From contig CAMPHB010000080.1 of assembly GCA_946885755.1 (NCBI GenBank), forward strand, positions 1 through 6,395: a stretch of DNA of 6,395 bases. Direction: 5' to 3'. The notes beneath the pieces were generated by a model. The model did no database searches. It was not told the DNA's origin and saw only the letters and a program-made list of their open reading frames with translations. Source of the DNA: an uncultured Methylophaga sp. (GTDB lineage: Bacteria > Pseudomonadota > Gammaproteobacteria > Nitrosococcales > Methylophagaceae). Numbering within the stretch: the first letter of the stretch is position 1; each line of letters opens with the position of its first letter. Below, in pieces: positions 1 through 5,412 of the stretch. The position numbers and the translations under genes are program-made.

Positions 1-283
1 CTGCCGCGCCCAACGAAGCACCGCTGGCGACACCCAGAGTGAAGGGGGTCGCCAGTGGATTATGAAACATCGCCTGAAATACCAAACCGCACAAAGCCAG
101 TCCACAGCCGGCCAGAAAGGCAAACAACAGCCGTGGCAGACGGATATCCCACAAGATTTGCTGGCGGATCTCGGCGCTATCAATGGCTTGTAAATCCAGC
201 CAGGGGCTGACGATAACGACAACAAGTGTCAGCAACAGCAAAGCCAGCAGCGTATGTTTGCGGTGTATAGGTAAACGATTCAT
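1..283 (-). CDS. FecCD/BtuC-family ABC transporter permease (partial, 5' part only)
   Basis: This is the N-terminal 94 codons of an inner-membrane permease of the BtuC/FecCD family, which imports vitamin B12, ferric siderophores or heme with a periplasmic binding protein and an ATPase. The start ATG (283-281) shares its A with the TGA of the upstream ATPase gene (TGATG), so translation is probably coupled. Residues 11-27 form a first membrane helix. The family hallmark follows: LPRLL at 49-53, a second helix at about 53-70 ending in the Q of VFQ, then NPLATPFTLGVASGAS at 75-90, matching the usual 'RNPLAdPfiLGvssGA' block. Complete members have about 320-350 residues, so roughly three quarters lies beyond the left edge. 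The family call is firm. The substrate is not determined, and B12 is favoured only because the binding protein looks BtuF-like. Confidence 0.93.
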   Translation of the reverse strand, partial: MNRLPIHRKHTLLALLLLTLVVVIVSPWLDLQAIDSAEIRQQILWDIRLPRLLFAFLAGCGLALCGLVFQAMFHNPLATPFTLGVASGASLGAA

Positions 284-1059
284 CAAATATCCGCCGTCAG
301 TGCGACATTAAGACCGGTTTGCGGATGCTGCACAAACACAAAATCTTGTTGATACAGATCCTGCAGTCGCTGCGAATCAAGAAACTCTCTTGCCTCACCC
401 TGCCACAATTGCCCGCCGTCTTTTAACGCCAGAACGCTGTCGGCATGCTGGCCGGCGTGGTTAATATCATGAGTGACTTCGATGATAGTTTTGCCATGGT
501 CGTGGTGCAGGGTTTTGATCAGTTGCTGAACTTCAGTCTGATGATGCGGATCCAGAAAGCTGGTCGGTTCATCAAGCAAAATCAGTGGCGTGTCCTGCGC
601 CAGCGCCGCAGCGATCATCACTTTCTGGCATTCACCGCCGCTTAACGTCATCATTTGCCGCTGCCGGAATCGCTGACAACCGGTGATTTCCAGCGCATTG
701 GTAATCGCCTGCTCGTCAGTAACCTGCCAACTCGCTAACCAGGTTAAATGCGGATAACGCGCCATGTGTAGAAAATCCTCGACCACAAACGGCAAAGCCC
801 GGCCACTGTTTTGCGGCACATAACTGATTTGTCTGGCGATCTGTTTACGGGAATAGCTTTTGAGCGGTTGCTGATTCAGCCAAATTTGCCCGTGACTGAG
901 CGGGATCATGGCATTCAGCGTGCGCAGCAACGTGCTTTTGCCTGCACCATTGGGGCCGGTAATGCAAAGATGTTCACCTGCCATCACTGAAAAATTAATA
1001 TCGCTGAGCAATGGCCGGTTATCAATACTGACCTGTAGTCCGGAAATATTAAGAAGCAT
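283..1059 (-). CDS. ATP-binding protein of a B12/iron-siderophore type ABC importer
   Basis: This 258-residue cytoplasmic ATPase powers the importer encoded by its neighbours. All nucleotide-binding elements are intact: Walker A GPNGAGKST (35-43), Q-loop VPQ (81-83), signature LSGGE (139-143), Walker B LILLDEPT (159-166) with catalytic E164, D-loop SFLD (167-170) and switch histidine H197 in EVTHD. Length and layout fit the FecE/BtuD/FhuC group. I chose the ATG at 1059 because the fold begins at once (MLLNISGLQV) and an AAGG Shine-Dalgarno lies 6 nt upstream (1069-1066). An upstream in-frame ATG at 1098 would add 13 unlike residues and a 50-nt overlap. With the chosen start the gene overlaps the binding-protein gene by 11 nt and the permease gene by 1 nt. 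The gene order binding protein-ATPase-permease differs from the common layout with the permease before the ATPase. Substrate remains open. Confidence 0.95.
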   Translation of the reverse strand: MLLNISGLQVSIDNRPLLSDINFSVMAGEHLCITGPNGAGKSTLLRTLNAMIPLSHGQIWLNQQPLKSYSRKQIARQISYVPQNSGRALPFVVEDFLHMARYPHLTWLASWQVTDEQAITNALEITGCQRFRQRQMMTLSGGECQKVMIAAALAQDTPLILLDEPTSFLDPHHQTEVQQLIKTLHHDHGKTIIEVTHDINHAGQHADSVLALKDGGQLWQGEAREFLDSQRLQDLYQQDFVFVQHPQTGLNVALTADI

Positions 1060-1957
1060 TATCAGCCTTTTTGATCTGAGGATGCAGTAATGCCGCAATA
1101 TCTTGTAAAAGCATCACAATGCGCGGGCCGGGCACGGTCGCATAACTGGCCTCGATAATATGAATTTGCTGGTTTTTAACGGCTTTAAGCGGTTGCAGTT
1201 GCTGCCATTGCTGATGGACTTGCTGTAAATCAGCGTTATGGGCGCTGGCATCAGGGAAAATATCAATAATGATCTCCGGGTTCATTCGCAGCAGACCTTC
1301 CTGAGACACCGCCGGCACTTTTAAACGCGGATCCTGATACACATTACGACCGCCGGCAAGCTGCAGAATATCATTATAAAAATCTTGTTGGCCGGCGATA
1401 TAAACCAGATCCAGTTGATCACTATTGGTGTAATGGGCAATCGCCAGCAGCGTATTTTTCAGTGGTTTGCCGGCCACTTGTTGTTTTACTTTAGCAATTT
1501 TCCGGCTTAATGACGCATGTAATTGCTGCGCTTGTTGCTGATGACCGGTTGCATCACCAATGCTGATAATACTTTGCAAAATGCCGCCCAGCCGGCTGTT
1601 ATCAATCAGCAGGGTCTGGATCCCCAGTTGTTGTAACTGTTTATTTAATGATTGCTGGCGATCCAGCATGATCACCAGATCTGGTTGCCGGGCAACGATC
1701 TGACTTAAAGACGGATCCAGATAACCGCCGATTTTTGGCAGATCCTGAGCGGTTGACGGATACTGGCAAAAATCAGTGACCGCCACTAACTGCGCGTCGG
1801 CACCAATGGCAAACAGGGTTTCGGTAATACTCGGCGCCAGACTAATAATTTTTGCCGGTGGGCCATCCGCAATAGTTTTTTCAGGCGCTGCCGGTTTTTG
1901 CCAGATGGCCACTAACAAAATCGCCAGTAATGGCAATACCGGCCAGAATCGACGCAT
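1049..1957 (-). CDS. Periplasmic BtuF-like (cobalamin/iron-siderophore) substrate-binding protein
   Basis: This 302-residue class III (helical-backbone) periplasmic binding protein would deliver its ligand to the permease encoded two genes downstream. The N-terminus has a short basic start (MRR) and a hydrophobic stretch at about 7-19. There is no lipobox cysteine, so it is either cleaved near PAA (22-24) or stays as a membrane anchor. Lobe 1 opens with IISLAPSITETLFAIGA (37-53) and contains DFCQYP (62-67) and QPDLVI (91-96), very like BtuF and related cobalamin-binding proteins. Lobe 2 contains LQLAGGRNVYQDP (198-210) and VSQEGLLRMNPEIII (217-231). The SD GGGGAG (1969-1964) sits 6 nt before the ATG. 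It is the first gene of a three-gene operon. E. coli BtuF docks on BtuC with one glutamate per lobe: E220 fits the second, while the first position appears to be S85. B12 is my best guess at substrate; heme or siderophores remain possible. Confidence 0.88.
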   Translation of the reverse strand: MRRFWPVLPLLAILLVAIWQKPAAPEKTIADGPPAKIISLAPSITETLFAIGADAQLVAVTDFCQYPSTAQDLPKIGGYLDPSLSQIVARQPDLVIMLDRQQSLNKQLQQLGIQTLLIDNSRLGGILQSIISIGDATGHQQQAQQLHASLSRKIAKVKQQVAGKPLKNTLLAIAHYTNSDQLDLVYIAGQQDFYNDILQLAGGRNVYQDPRLKVPAVSQEGLLRMNPEIIIDIFPDASAHNADLQQVHQQWQQLQPLKAVKNQQIHIIEASYATVPGPRIVMLLQDIAALLHPQIKKADNAS

Positions 1958-1962
1958 GGATT

Positions 1963-1974
1963 GCTCCCCGGAGC
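1963..1974 (-). promoter_or_regulatory. Small hairpin over the Shine-Dalgarno of the binding-protein gene
   Basis: The arms GCTC and GAGC enclose four bases (or five-base arms enclose two), giving a compact inverted repeat that contains the GGGGAG ribosome-binding site of the minus-strand gene. In the mRNA it could partly hide the SD. The stem is short, so an effect on translation is only a possibility. Confidence 0.35.
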
Positions 1975-1985
1975 ATAAAGCTGTT

Positions 1986-1992
1986 TATTATA
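1986..1992 (-). promoter_or_regulatory. Candidate -10 region(s) in the 65-bp divergent gap
   Basis: The A+T-rich centre of this gap reads TATAAT on the minus strand (1992-1987), a perfect sigma-70 -10 for the transporter operon. It reads TATTAT on the plus strand (1986-1991), a candidate for the purine-salvage operon. Neither has a convincing -35 at 16-18 bp, so an activator or a weak promoter is possible. The gap is too short for a cobalamin riboswitch, and I see no Fur-box-like palindrome. Confidence 0.4.
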
Positions 1993-2022
1993 CGTTTTAA
2001 AAAAGCCCTTTGAGGACATGCT

Positions 2023-2565
2023 ATGCAACTAACCGAGGCCATGCCACGGGAAGCCGAGTGCTTATATACACTTGATGAAATTGATGCCGTGCTCGATAAA
2101 CTGGCAAAACAGCTTAACCATGATTATGCCGGTAAAAACCCGCTGCTGCTGTGTGTGATGAATGGCGCAGTGATCACCATGGGCCAGTTATTAACCAAGC
2201 TTAACTTTGCCCTGCAAATCGATTATATCCATGCCACTCGTTACGGTGACAACACCACTGGCGGTGAACTTATCTGGCAGGCGCAACCGCAAACGGCACT
2301 GAACGGACGCCATGTTTTACTCATTGAAGATATTTTTGACGAAGGCCATACGCTGGTGGCGTTGCGGCAGTTTTGCCATGAGCAGGGCGCCTTATCAGTG
2401 GCCTGTCTGGCATTAGCTGATAAACAACACCCGCGAAAAACCGGTCAGCAGCCGGAATATATCGGCCTTACTGTCGCGGATCGTTATGTGTTTGGTTTTG
2501 GTATGGATGTGCAGGGCTACTGGCGCAATGCACCGGGGATTTTTGCTTTACCGGAGGCAAGTTAA
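2023..2565 (+). CDS. hpt: Hypoxanthine(-guanine) phosphoribosyltransferase
   Basis: This 180-residue type I phosphoribosyltransferase is expected to join hypoxanthine (or guanine) to PRPP, giving IMP (or GMP) in the cytoplasm. The PRPP-binding loop is VLLIEDIFDEGHT (98-110), with the acidic pair E102-D103. The first loop is CVMNGAV (44-50), where many family members have a Lys-Gly. DK (133-134) is the likely base-contacting lysine region. The C-terminal RYVFGFGMDVQGYWRNAPGI (154-173) matches the metal/base-binding tail. HATRYGDNTTGGEL (70-83) is the flexible-loop segment. These variants resemble the Pseudomonas-type HPRT as I remember it, rather than E. coli Hpt. SD GAGGA (2012-2016) lies 6 nt before ATG 2023, whereas a nearer-upstream ATG at 2018 stops after four codons. 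It overlaps the next gene by one base. Guanine use versus hypoxanthine use cannot be read from the sequence. Confidence 0.9.
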   Translation: MQLTEAMPREAECLYTLDEIDAVLDKLAKQLNHDYAGKNPLLLCVMNGAVITMGQLLTKLNFALQIDYIHATRYGDNTTGGELIWQAQPQTALNGRHVLLIEDIFDEGHTLVALRQFCHEQGALSVACLALADKQHPRKTGQQPEYIGLTVADRYVFGFGMDVQGYWRNAPGIFALPEAS

Positions 2566-3323
2566 TGATAGGTATTATTGGTGGCAGTGGACTGACAACC
2601 TTGCCGGGCTTACGGGTCATTGAACAAATTCAACTGGAAACGCCCTTTGGTGAGCCGTCGGCGCCATTAATAAAAGGAGAACTCAATGGCCGCACGCTGG
2701 TTTTTTTACCGCGTCATGGTGAGCATCACACCATTGCCCCGCATCTGATTAATTACCGGGCTAACCTATGGGCTTTACATCACTTAGGTGTCAGGCAAAT
2801 TGTTGCCGTTGCCGCTGTTGGTGGTATCAGCGAGTTAATGTTGCCTGGCGCGTTGGCATTGCCGGATCAAATTATTGATTACACCTGGGGCCGTGATAGC
2901 AGTTTATTCAGCGAGGCATTCAGTGCTGATAAACATATCGATTTTACCGAGCCTTATGATGCTGGTTTGCGGCAGCGAATGATGCAGGTTGCGGCAAAAA
3001 TTAAGCAGCCGCTGGTTGATGGTGGTACTTATGCGGTGACACAAGGGCCGCGACTGGAAACCGCCGCAGAAATTCGCCGTTTAGCCAATGATGGTGCTGA
3101 TATGGTGGGTATGACAGCAATGCCCGAAGCCGCTATTGCCCGCGAATTGGGTGTGGCTTATGTTGGTATTGCCGTGGTGGCCAACAGAGCGGCAGGTCTC
3201 GAAAACAATCCATTAACTATGGACGCCATTATGGCGACACTGGCTGAAGCCATGGACAGGGTAAAAAGCCTGATTAGCGAATTTGTCAGCTCTGACGATT
3301 ATTCGTATTCTGGTAAAGCATAA
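2565..3323 (+). CDS. S-methyl-5'-thioinosine phosphorylase (MTIP; MTAP/PNP family)
   Basis: This 252-residue purine nucleoside phosphorylase of the MTAP branch cleaves 5'-methylthioinosine with phosphate to hypoxanthine and 5-methylthioribose-1-phosphate. Phosphate-binding elements are GGSG (6-9) and RHG (50-52). NYRAN (63-67), TQGPRLET (159-166) and MVGMTAMPEAAIARE (180-194) are family hallmarks, with M183 expected near the ribose. Where MTAP enzymes carry a TDYD-type segment contacting the 6-amino purine, this protein has VVANRAAG (204-211), close to the VVNPAAG of Pseudomonas aeruginosa MTIP. That favours a 6-oxopurine substrate over methylthioadenosine. The start is set by GGAGG (2553-2557), 7 nt upstream, and by the TAATG overlap with the phosphoribosyltransferase gene, whose substrate would be this enzyme's product. 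The last residues (SDDYSYSGKA) are encoded in DNA shared with the opposing csiV gene. A general MTAP activity is the main alternative. Confidence 0.9.
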   Translation: MIGIIGGSGLTTLPGLRVIEQIQLETPFGEPSAPLIKGELNGRTLVFLPRHGEHHTIAPHLINYRANLWALHHLGVRQIVAVAAVGGISELMLPGALALPDQIIDYTWGRDSSLFSEAFSADKHIDFTEPYDAGLRQRMMQVAAKIKQPLVDGGTYAVTQGPRLETAAEIRRLANDGADMVGMTAMPEAAIARELGVAYVGIAVVANRAAGLENNPLTMDAIMATLAEAMDRVKSLISEFVSSDDYSYSGKA

Positions 3324-3916
3324 ATTTCAGATCCTTGAATACTGGCCAGCACTGCATCGGGCGTATTAACCGGGATCAGCTGCAAAATCGCGCCAAAACG
3401 CGGATGGTCAAAATAATGAACTTCCTTGCTGCGCAGCCGACGGGATTCTTTTAAATTCGGATAACGCGGCCCCTGAAATGCAGCATCGCCGGCACTGCGC
3501 TGACTACCATCTTGCAGCCACAAATCCAGTTCAGCATGCAGATATGAGGATTTATAAAAACGGATATGGCCGCTGAGTCGCTCGCCATCAATGGCCACCC
3601 GCGGGCTGGCATTTTTGCTGATCGCACTTTGCTGCCAGCTGTGATAACCCAGCACCCGGTAATTGGCTGAGTTGCGCAGGCGCTCAGCGATACCTGCCAG
3701 AGATTCACGACGGGCCGGCTGAATTTTATTATTGCTGGTTTGCGGGGTAACGCTTGCCGGATCACTTGGCGGCATGACCGGTGATTGTTCGTCAGAAGAC
3801 GGGTTGAGTTGTTCAAAAACCACCAGTTCAACCTGGTACCACTGCTGCGCCTGTGCCGGCAGGCTGAACAGCAAACCCGCTAAAAACAGTACGCTCAAAC
3901 GATTAAAAATTGCCAT
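3299..3916 (-). CDS. csiV: CsiV-family periplasmic peptidoglycan-binding protein
   Basis: This 205-residue exported protein resembles CsiV, which in Vibrio cholerae binds peptidoglycan and is needed for LpoA-dependent PBP1A cell-wall synthesis. A clear signal peptide (hydrophobic 7-19) ends in AQA, with cleavage expected after residue 23. The mature protein starts with the family motif WYQVELVVFEQ (26-36). A Ser/Pro/Gln-rich linker at about 38-70 is probably disordered. The conserved domain follows: LRNSANYRVLGYHSWQQ (80-96), LSGHIRFYKSSYLHAELDLWL (114-134), and SRRLRSKEVHYFDHPRFGAILQLIPV (158-183). The SD AGGG (3927-3924) is 7 nt before the ATG. The gene faces the MTIP gene with a 25-bp coding overlap and diverges from qmcA. 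In several gammaproteobacteria I recall it beside mfd, including near MTIP in Pseudomonas; mfd is not adjacent here. The family call is confident, the PBP1A role is by homology. Confidence 0.85.
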   Translation of the reverse strand: MAIFNRLSVLFLAGLLFSLPAQAQQWYQVELVVFEQLNPSSDEQSPVMPPSDPASVTPQTSNNKIQPARRESLAGIAERLRNSANYRVLGYHSWQQSAISKNASPRVAIDGERLSGHIRFYKSSYLHAELDLWLQDGSQRSAGDAAFQGPRYPNLKESRRLRSKEVHYFDHPRFGAILQLIPVNTPDAVLASIQGSEIYALPEYE

Positions 3917-3942
3917 GTTTTTGCCCTGTGTTATTTGCTGCT

Positions 3943-3971
3943 ATTGTCCAATCGTTTGGCTGAAATGTCCA
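3943..3971 (-). promoter_or_regulatory. Candidate sigma-70 promoter of csiV
   Basis: On the minus strand, -35 TGGACA (3971-3966, 5 of 6 consensus bases) and -10 GACAAT (3948-3943, 4 of 6) are separated by exactly 17 bp. Transcription would begin around 3936, leaving a leader of about 20 nt with the AGGG SD. The -10 lies inside the first copy of a 14-bp repeat. Confidence 0.5.
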
Positions 3972-3995
3972 AGTTTTATCCGATATCAAATATAT

Positions 3996-4015
3996 TGCTG
4001 CTATTATCAGCAGCA
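3996..4015 (+). promoter_or_regulatory. Inverted repeat TGCTGCT-N6-AGCAGCA upstream of qmcA
   Basis: Perfect 7-bp arms (3996-4002 and 4009-4015) enclose the six bases ATTATC. An extra AGC at 4015-4017 allows a slipped pairing. It overlaps repeat copy 2 and the candidate qmcA -10, so an operator is more likely than a terminator. No T-run follows that would make a convincing intrinsic terminator. Confidence 0.45.
3999..4007 (+). promoter_or_regulatory. Candidate extended -10 promoter of qmcA
   Basis: TGC followed by TATTAT (4002-4007, 5 of 6 consensus bases) forms an extended -10, which can work without a good -35; none is visible 17-18 bp upstream. Transcription would begin near 4014, giving a leader of about 30 nt that includes AAGGAG (4031-4036), 7 nt before the qmcA ATG. 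TTTAAT (4018-4023) is a weaker alternative because its start point would fall on the SD. Confidence 0.4.
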
Positions 4016-4043
4016 GCTTTAATATGAACAAAGGAGTGCAGTC

Positions 4044-4982
4044 ATGGGCGGATTTGCAGGGTTGGTAATCGTCATTGCCGTATTGGCAGTGGTGGTCATT
4101 TTGATGGGCGTCAAACCGGTACAGCAGGGGCGTGAATTCACCGTTGAACGCTTTGGACGCTATACCCGAACCTTACGGCCCGGGCTGAATTTGATCGTTC
4201 CGGTGATTGATAAAATCGGTGCCAAAATTAATATGATGGAGCAGGTGCTGGATGTACCTTCCCAGGAAATCATTACCAAAGACAATGCCATGATTCGTGT
4301 CGATGGCGTGGTGTTCTTTCAGGTAGTGGATGCGGCAAAAGCCGCCTATGAGGTCAGTGGACTGGATAACGCGATTTTAAATCTGACCATGACCAATATC
4401 CGTACCGTTATGGGCTCAATGGATTTGGATGAGCTGCTGTCTAAACGCGATGAAATTAATACCCGATTGTTAAATGTTGTTGATGATGCGACAACACCGT
4501 GGGGTATTAAAGTCACCCGGATTGAGATTAAAGATATTGAGCCACCGGCAGATCTGGTGGAAGCGATGGGCCGGCAGATGAAAGCCGAACGGGTGAAACG
4601 TGCCAATATTCTGGAAGCGGAAGGCCATCGGCAGTCAGAAATTCTGCGTGCAGAGGGTGACAAGCAGGCTGTTGTGCTGGATGCTGAAGGCCGCCGTGAA
4701 GCAGCATTTCGTGATGCTGAAGCGCGTGAGCGATTGGCGGAAGCAGAAGCCCGGGCAACAACAATGGTCTCGGAAGCCATCGCCAAAGGCGATATTCAGG
4801 CGGTTAATTATTTTGTTGCCCAGAAATATGTCGAAGCTTTAAAAGAGATGGCATCAGCAAACAATCACAAAATCATAATGATGCCACTGGAAGCAAGTAA
4901 TGTGATTGGTTCGCTGGCCGGTATTACCGAACTTGCCAAAGACGCATTTAGCAAAAAAGGTTCAGATCATGCCGCTAATTGA
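4044..4982 (+). CDS. qmcA: SPFH/stomatin-like membrane protein QmcA
   Basis: This 312-residue membrane scaffold of the SPFH (stomatin/prohibitin/flotillin) superfamily is close in length and sequence to E. coli QmcA (YbbK, 305 residues). One N-terminal membrane helix (about 5-22) is followed by the stomatin-type entry [26 protein letters not shown], split across 23-48, and the SPFH domain to about 180, with [20 protein letters not shown] (71-90) and [14 protein letters not shown] (162-175). A charged Ala/Glu/Arg coiled coil at about 178-245 shows an 11-residue rhythm. The C-terminal tail contains [12 protein letters not shown] (275-286), the usual hydrophobic end. Such proteins oligomerise into rings or cages in the inner membrane and can hold membrane proteases. 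AAGGAG sits 7 nt before the ATG. The gene overlaps the nfeD-like gene by 14 nt, a pairing typical of the family. The client proteins are unknown. Confidence 0.93.
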   Translation: MGGFAGLVIVIAVLAVVVILMGVKPVQQGREFTVERFGRYTRTLRPGLNLIVPVIDKIGAKINMMEQVLDVPSQEIITKDNAMIRVDGVVFFQVVDAAKAAYEVSGLDNAILNLTMTNIRTVMGSMDLDELLSKRDEINTRLLNVVDDATTPWGIKVTRIEIKDIEPPADLVEAMGRQMKAERVKRANILEAEGHRQSEILRAEGDKQAVVLDAEGRREAAFRDAEARERLAEAEARATTMVSEAIAKGDIQAVNYFVAQKYVEALKEMASANNHKIIMMPLEASNVIGSLAGITELAKDAFSKKGSDHAAN

Positions 4983-5406
4983 TTTCTGGCATTGGTGGAT
5001 CCTCGCGGTAGTGCTGGTCATTATCGAAATTCTCTTGCCCAGCTTTTTTGCCTTATGGCTGGCCATTGCCGCAGCATTGACCGGGCTATTATTGCTGGTG
5101 TTTCCGGCCTTGGGCTGGGAATGGCAGCTACTGGTTTTTGCCTTGTTTTCGGTGATTAGTATTATTGCCTGGCGGCGGTTTTATCAGAAACATCCGATCA
5201 AAACTGATGAACCGATGCTGAACCGGCGCGGCGAAGGTTATGTGGGCCGTGAACTGACCCTTAGTCAGCCGATTGTTGATGGTATTGGCAAAATCCGTCT
5301 GGATGATTCCACCTGGAAAATACAGGGACCGGACTGTCCTGCTGGCAGCAAAGTTAGAATTATCGCGCTTAATAATGTGGTCTTTACCATAGAGCTTGTT
5401 GACTAA
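4969..5406 (+). CDS. NfeD/YbbJ-like membrane protein
   Basis: This 145-residue NfeD-family protein is the usual companion of SPFH proteins and resembles E. coli YbbJ in length and layout. Three hydrophobic segments lie at about 8-23, 25-45 and 52-68. After a basic turn (AWRRFYQKH) comes a soluble OB-fold domain at about 88-145 with [15 protein letters not shown] (88-102), [16 protein letters not shown] (105-120) and the closing [21 protein letters not shown] place the start at ATG 4969, which has AAAAAAGG (4953-4960) 8 nt upstream and opens with family-like [10 protein letters not shown]. An in-frame ATG at 4906 would add 21 residues and overlap qmcA by 77 nt, which is less credible. The 14-nt overlap with qmcA argues for co-translation. 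It likely binds or modulates the QmcA assembly; no protease domain is present, unlike long NfeD proteins. Confidence 0.9.
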   Translation: MPLIDFWHWWILAVVLVIIEILLPSFFALWLAIAAALTGLLLLVFPALGWEWQLLVFALFSVISIIAWRRFYQKHPIKTDEPMLNRRGEGYVGRELTLSQPIVDGIGKIRLDDSTWKIQGPDCPAGSKVRIIALNNVVFTIELVD

Positions 5407-5412
5407 ATAGCA

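Larger units (their letters stand above)
3935..4008. repeat. Two copies of a 14-bp element (TTGCTGCTATTRTC) with 60-bp offset
   Basis: Copy 1 spans 3935-3948 and copy 2 spans 3995-4008. They differ at a single base (G versus A), and the first 11 bases are identical. Each copy carries an extended -10-like TGCTATTRT on the plus strand and a GAYAAT -10-like hexamer on the minus strand. Both lie in the short divergent gap between csiV and qmcA, which suggests a regulatory rather than coding role. Confidence 0.6.

Noticed and set aside
1060..1098. An in-frame upstream ATG would extend the ATPase by 13 residues.
   Set aside because: The extra residues do not resemble the family, the overlap with the binding-protein gene would be 50 nt, and the ATG at 1059 has an AAGG at good spacing directly before the conserved start of the fold.
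2152..2350. The phosphoribosyltransferase has VMNG for the usual LKG loop and DEGHT for DTGKT, which looked like a degraded or new enzyme.
   Set aside because: The same variants occur, as I remember it, in the Pseudomonas-type hypoxanthine phosphoribosyltransferase, so this is a known subfamily rather than an anomaly.
3323..3350. I looked for an intrinsic terminator at the csiV/phosphorylase junction, around the palindrome CTGGCCAG.
   Set aside because: The palindrome (3339-3346) has no loop and no following T-run on either strand.
3451..3831. A 126-codon minus-strand frame lies within csiV.
   Set aside because: csiV in the overlapping frame has a signal peptide and clear family motifs; this frame has none.
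3996..4020. The GCTGCT/AGCAGC hairpin could be a terminator.
   Set aside because: Only three T follow on the plus strand and nothing that ends upstream needs terminating there; it overlaps a better-supported -10 element.
3732..4022. A plus-strand open frame starts inside csiV and runs through the divergent gap.
   Set aside because: It is cysteine-rich without a recognisable domain, has no good RBS, and covers the promoter region of two well supported genes.
4346..4786. A long open frame lies opposite qmcA, Ser/Arg/Ala-rich.
   Set aside because: It is the antisense of the repetitive AEG/EAR coiled-coil codons of qmcA. It has no RBS and no recognisable domain, and the composition is that expected of a mirror frame.
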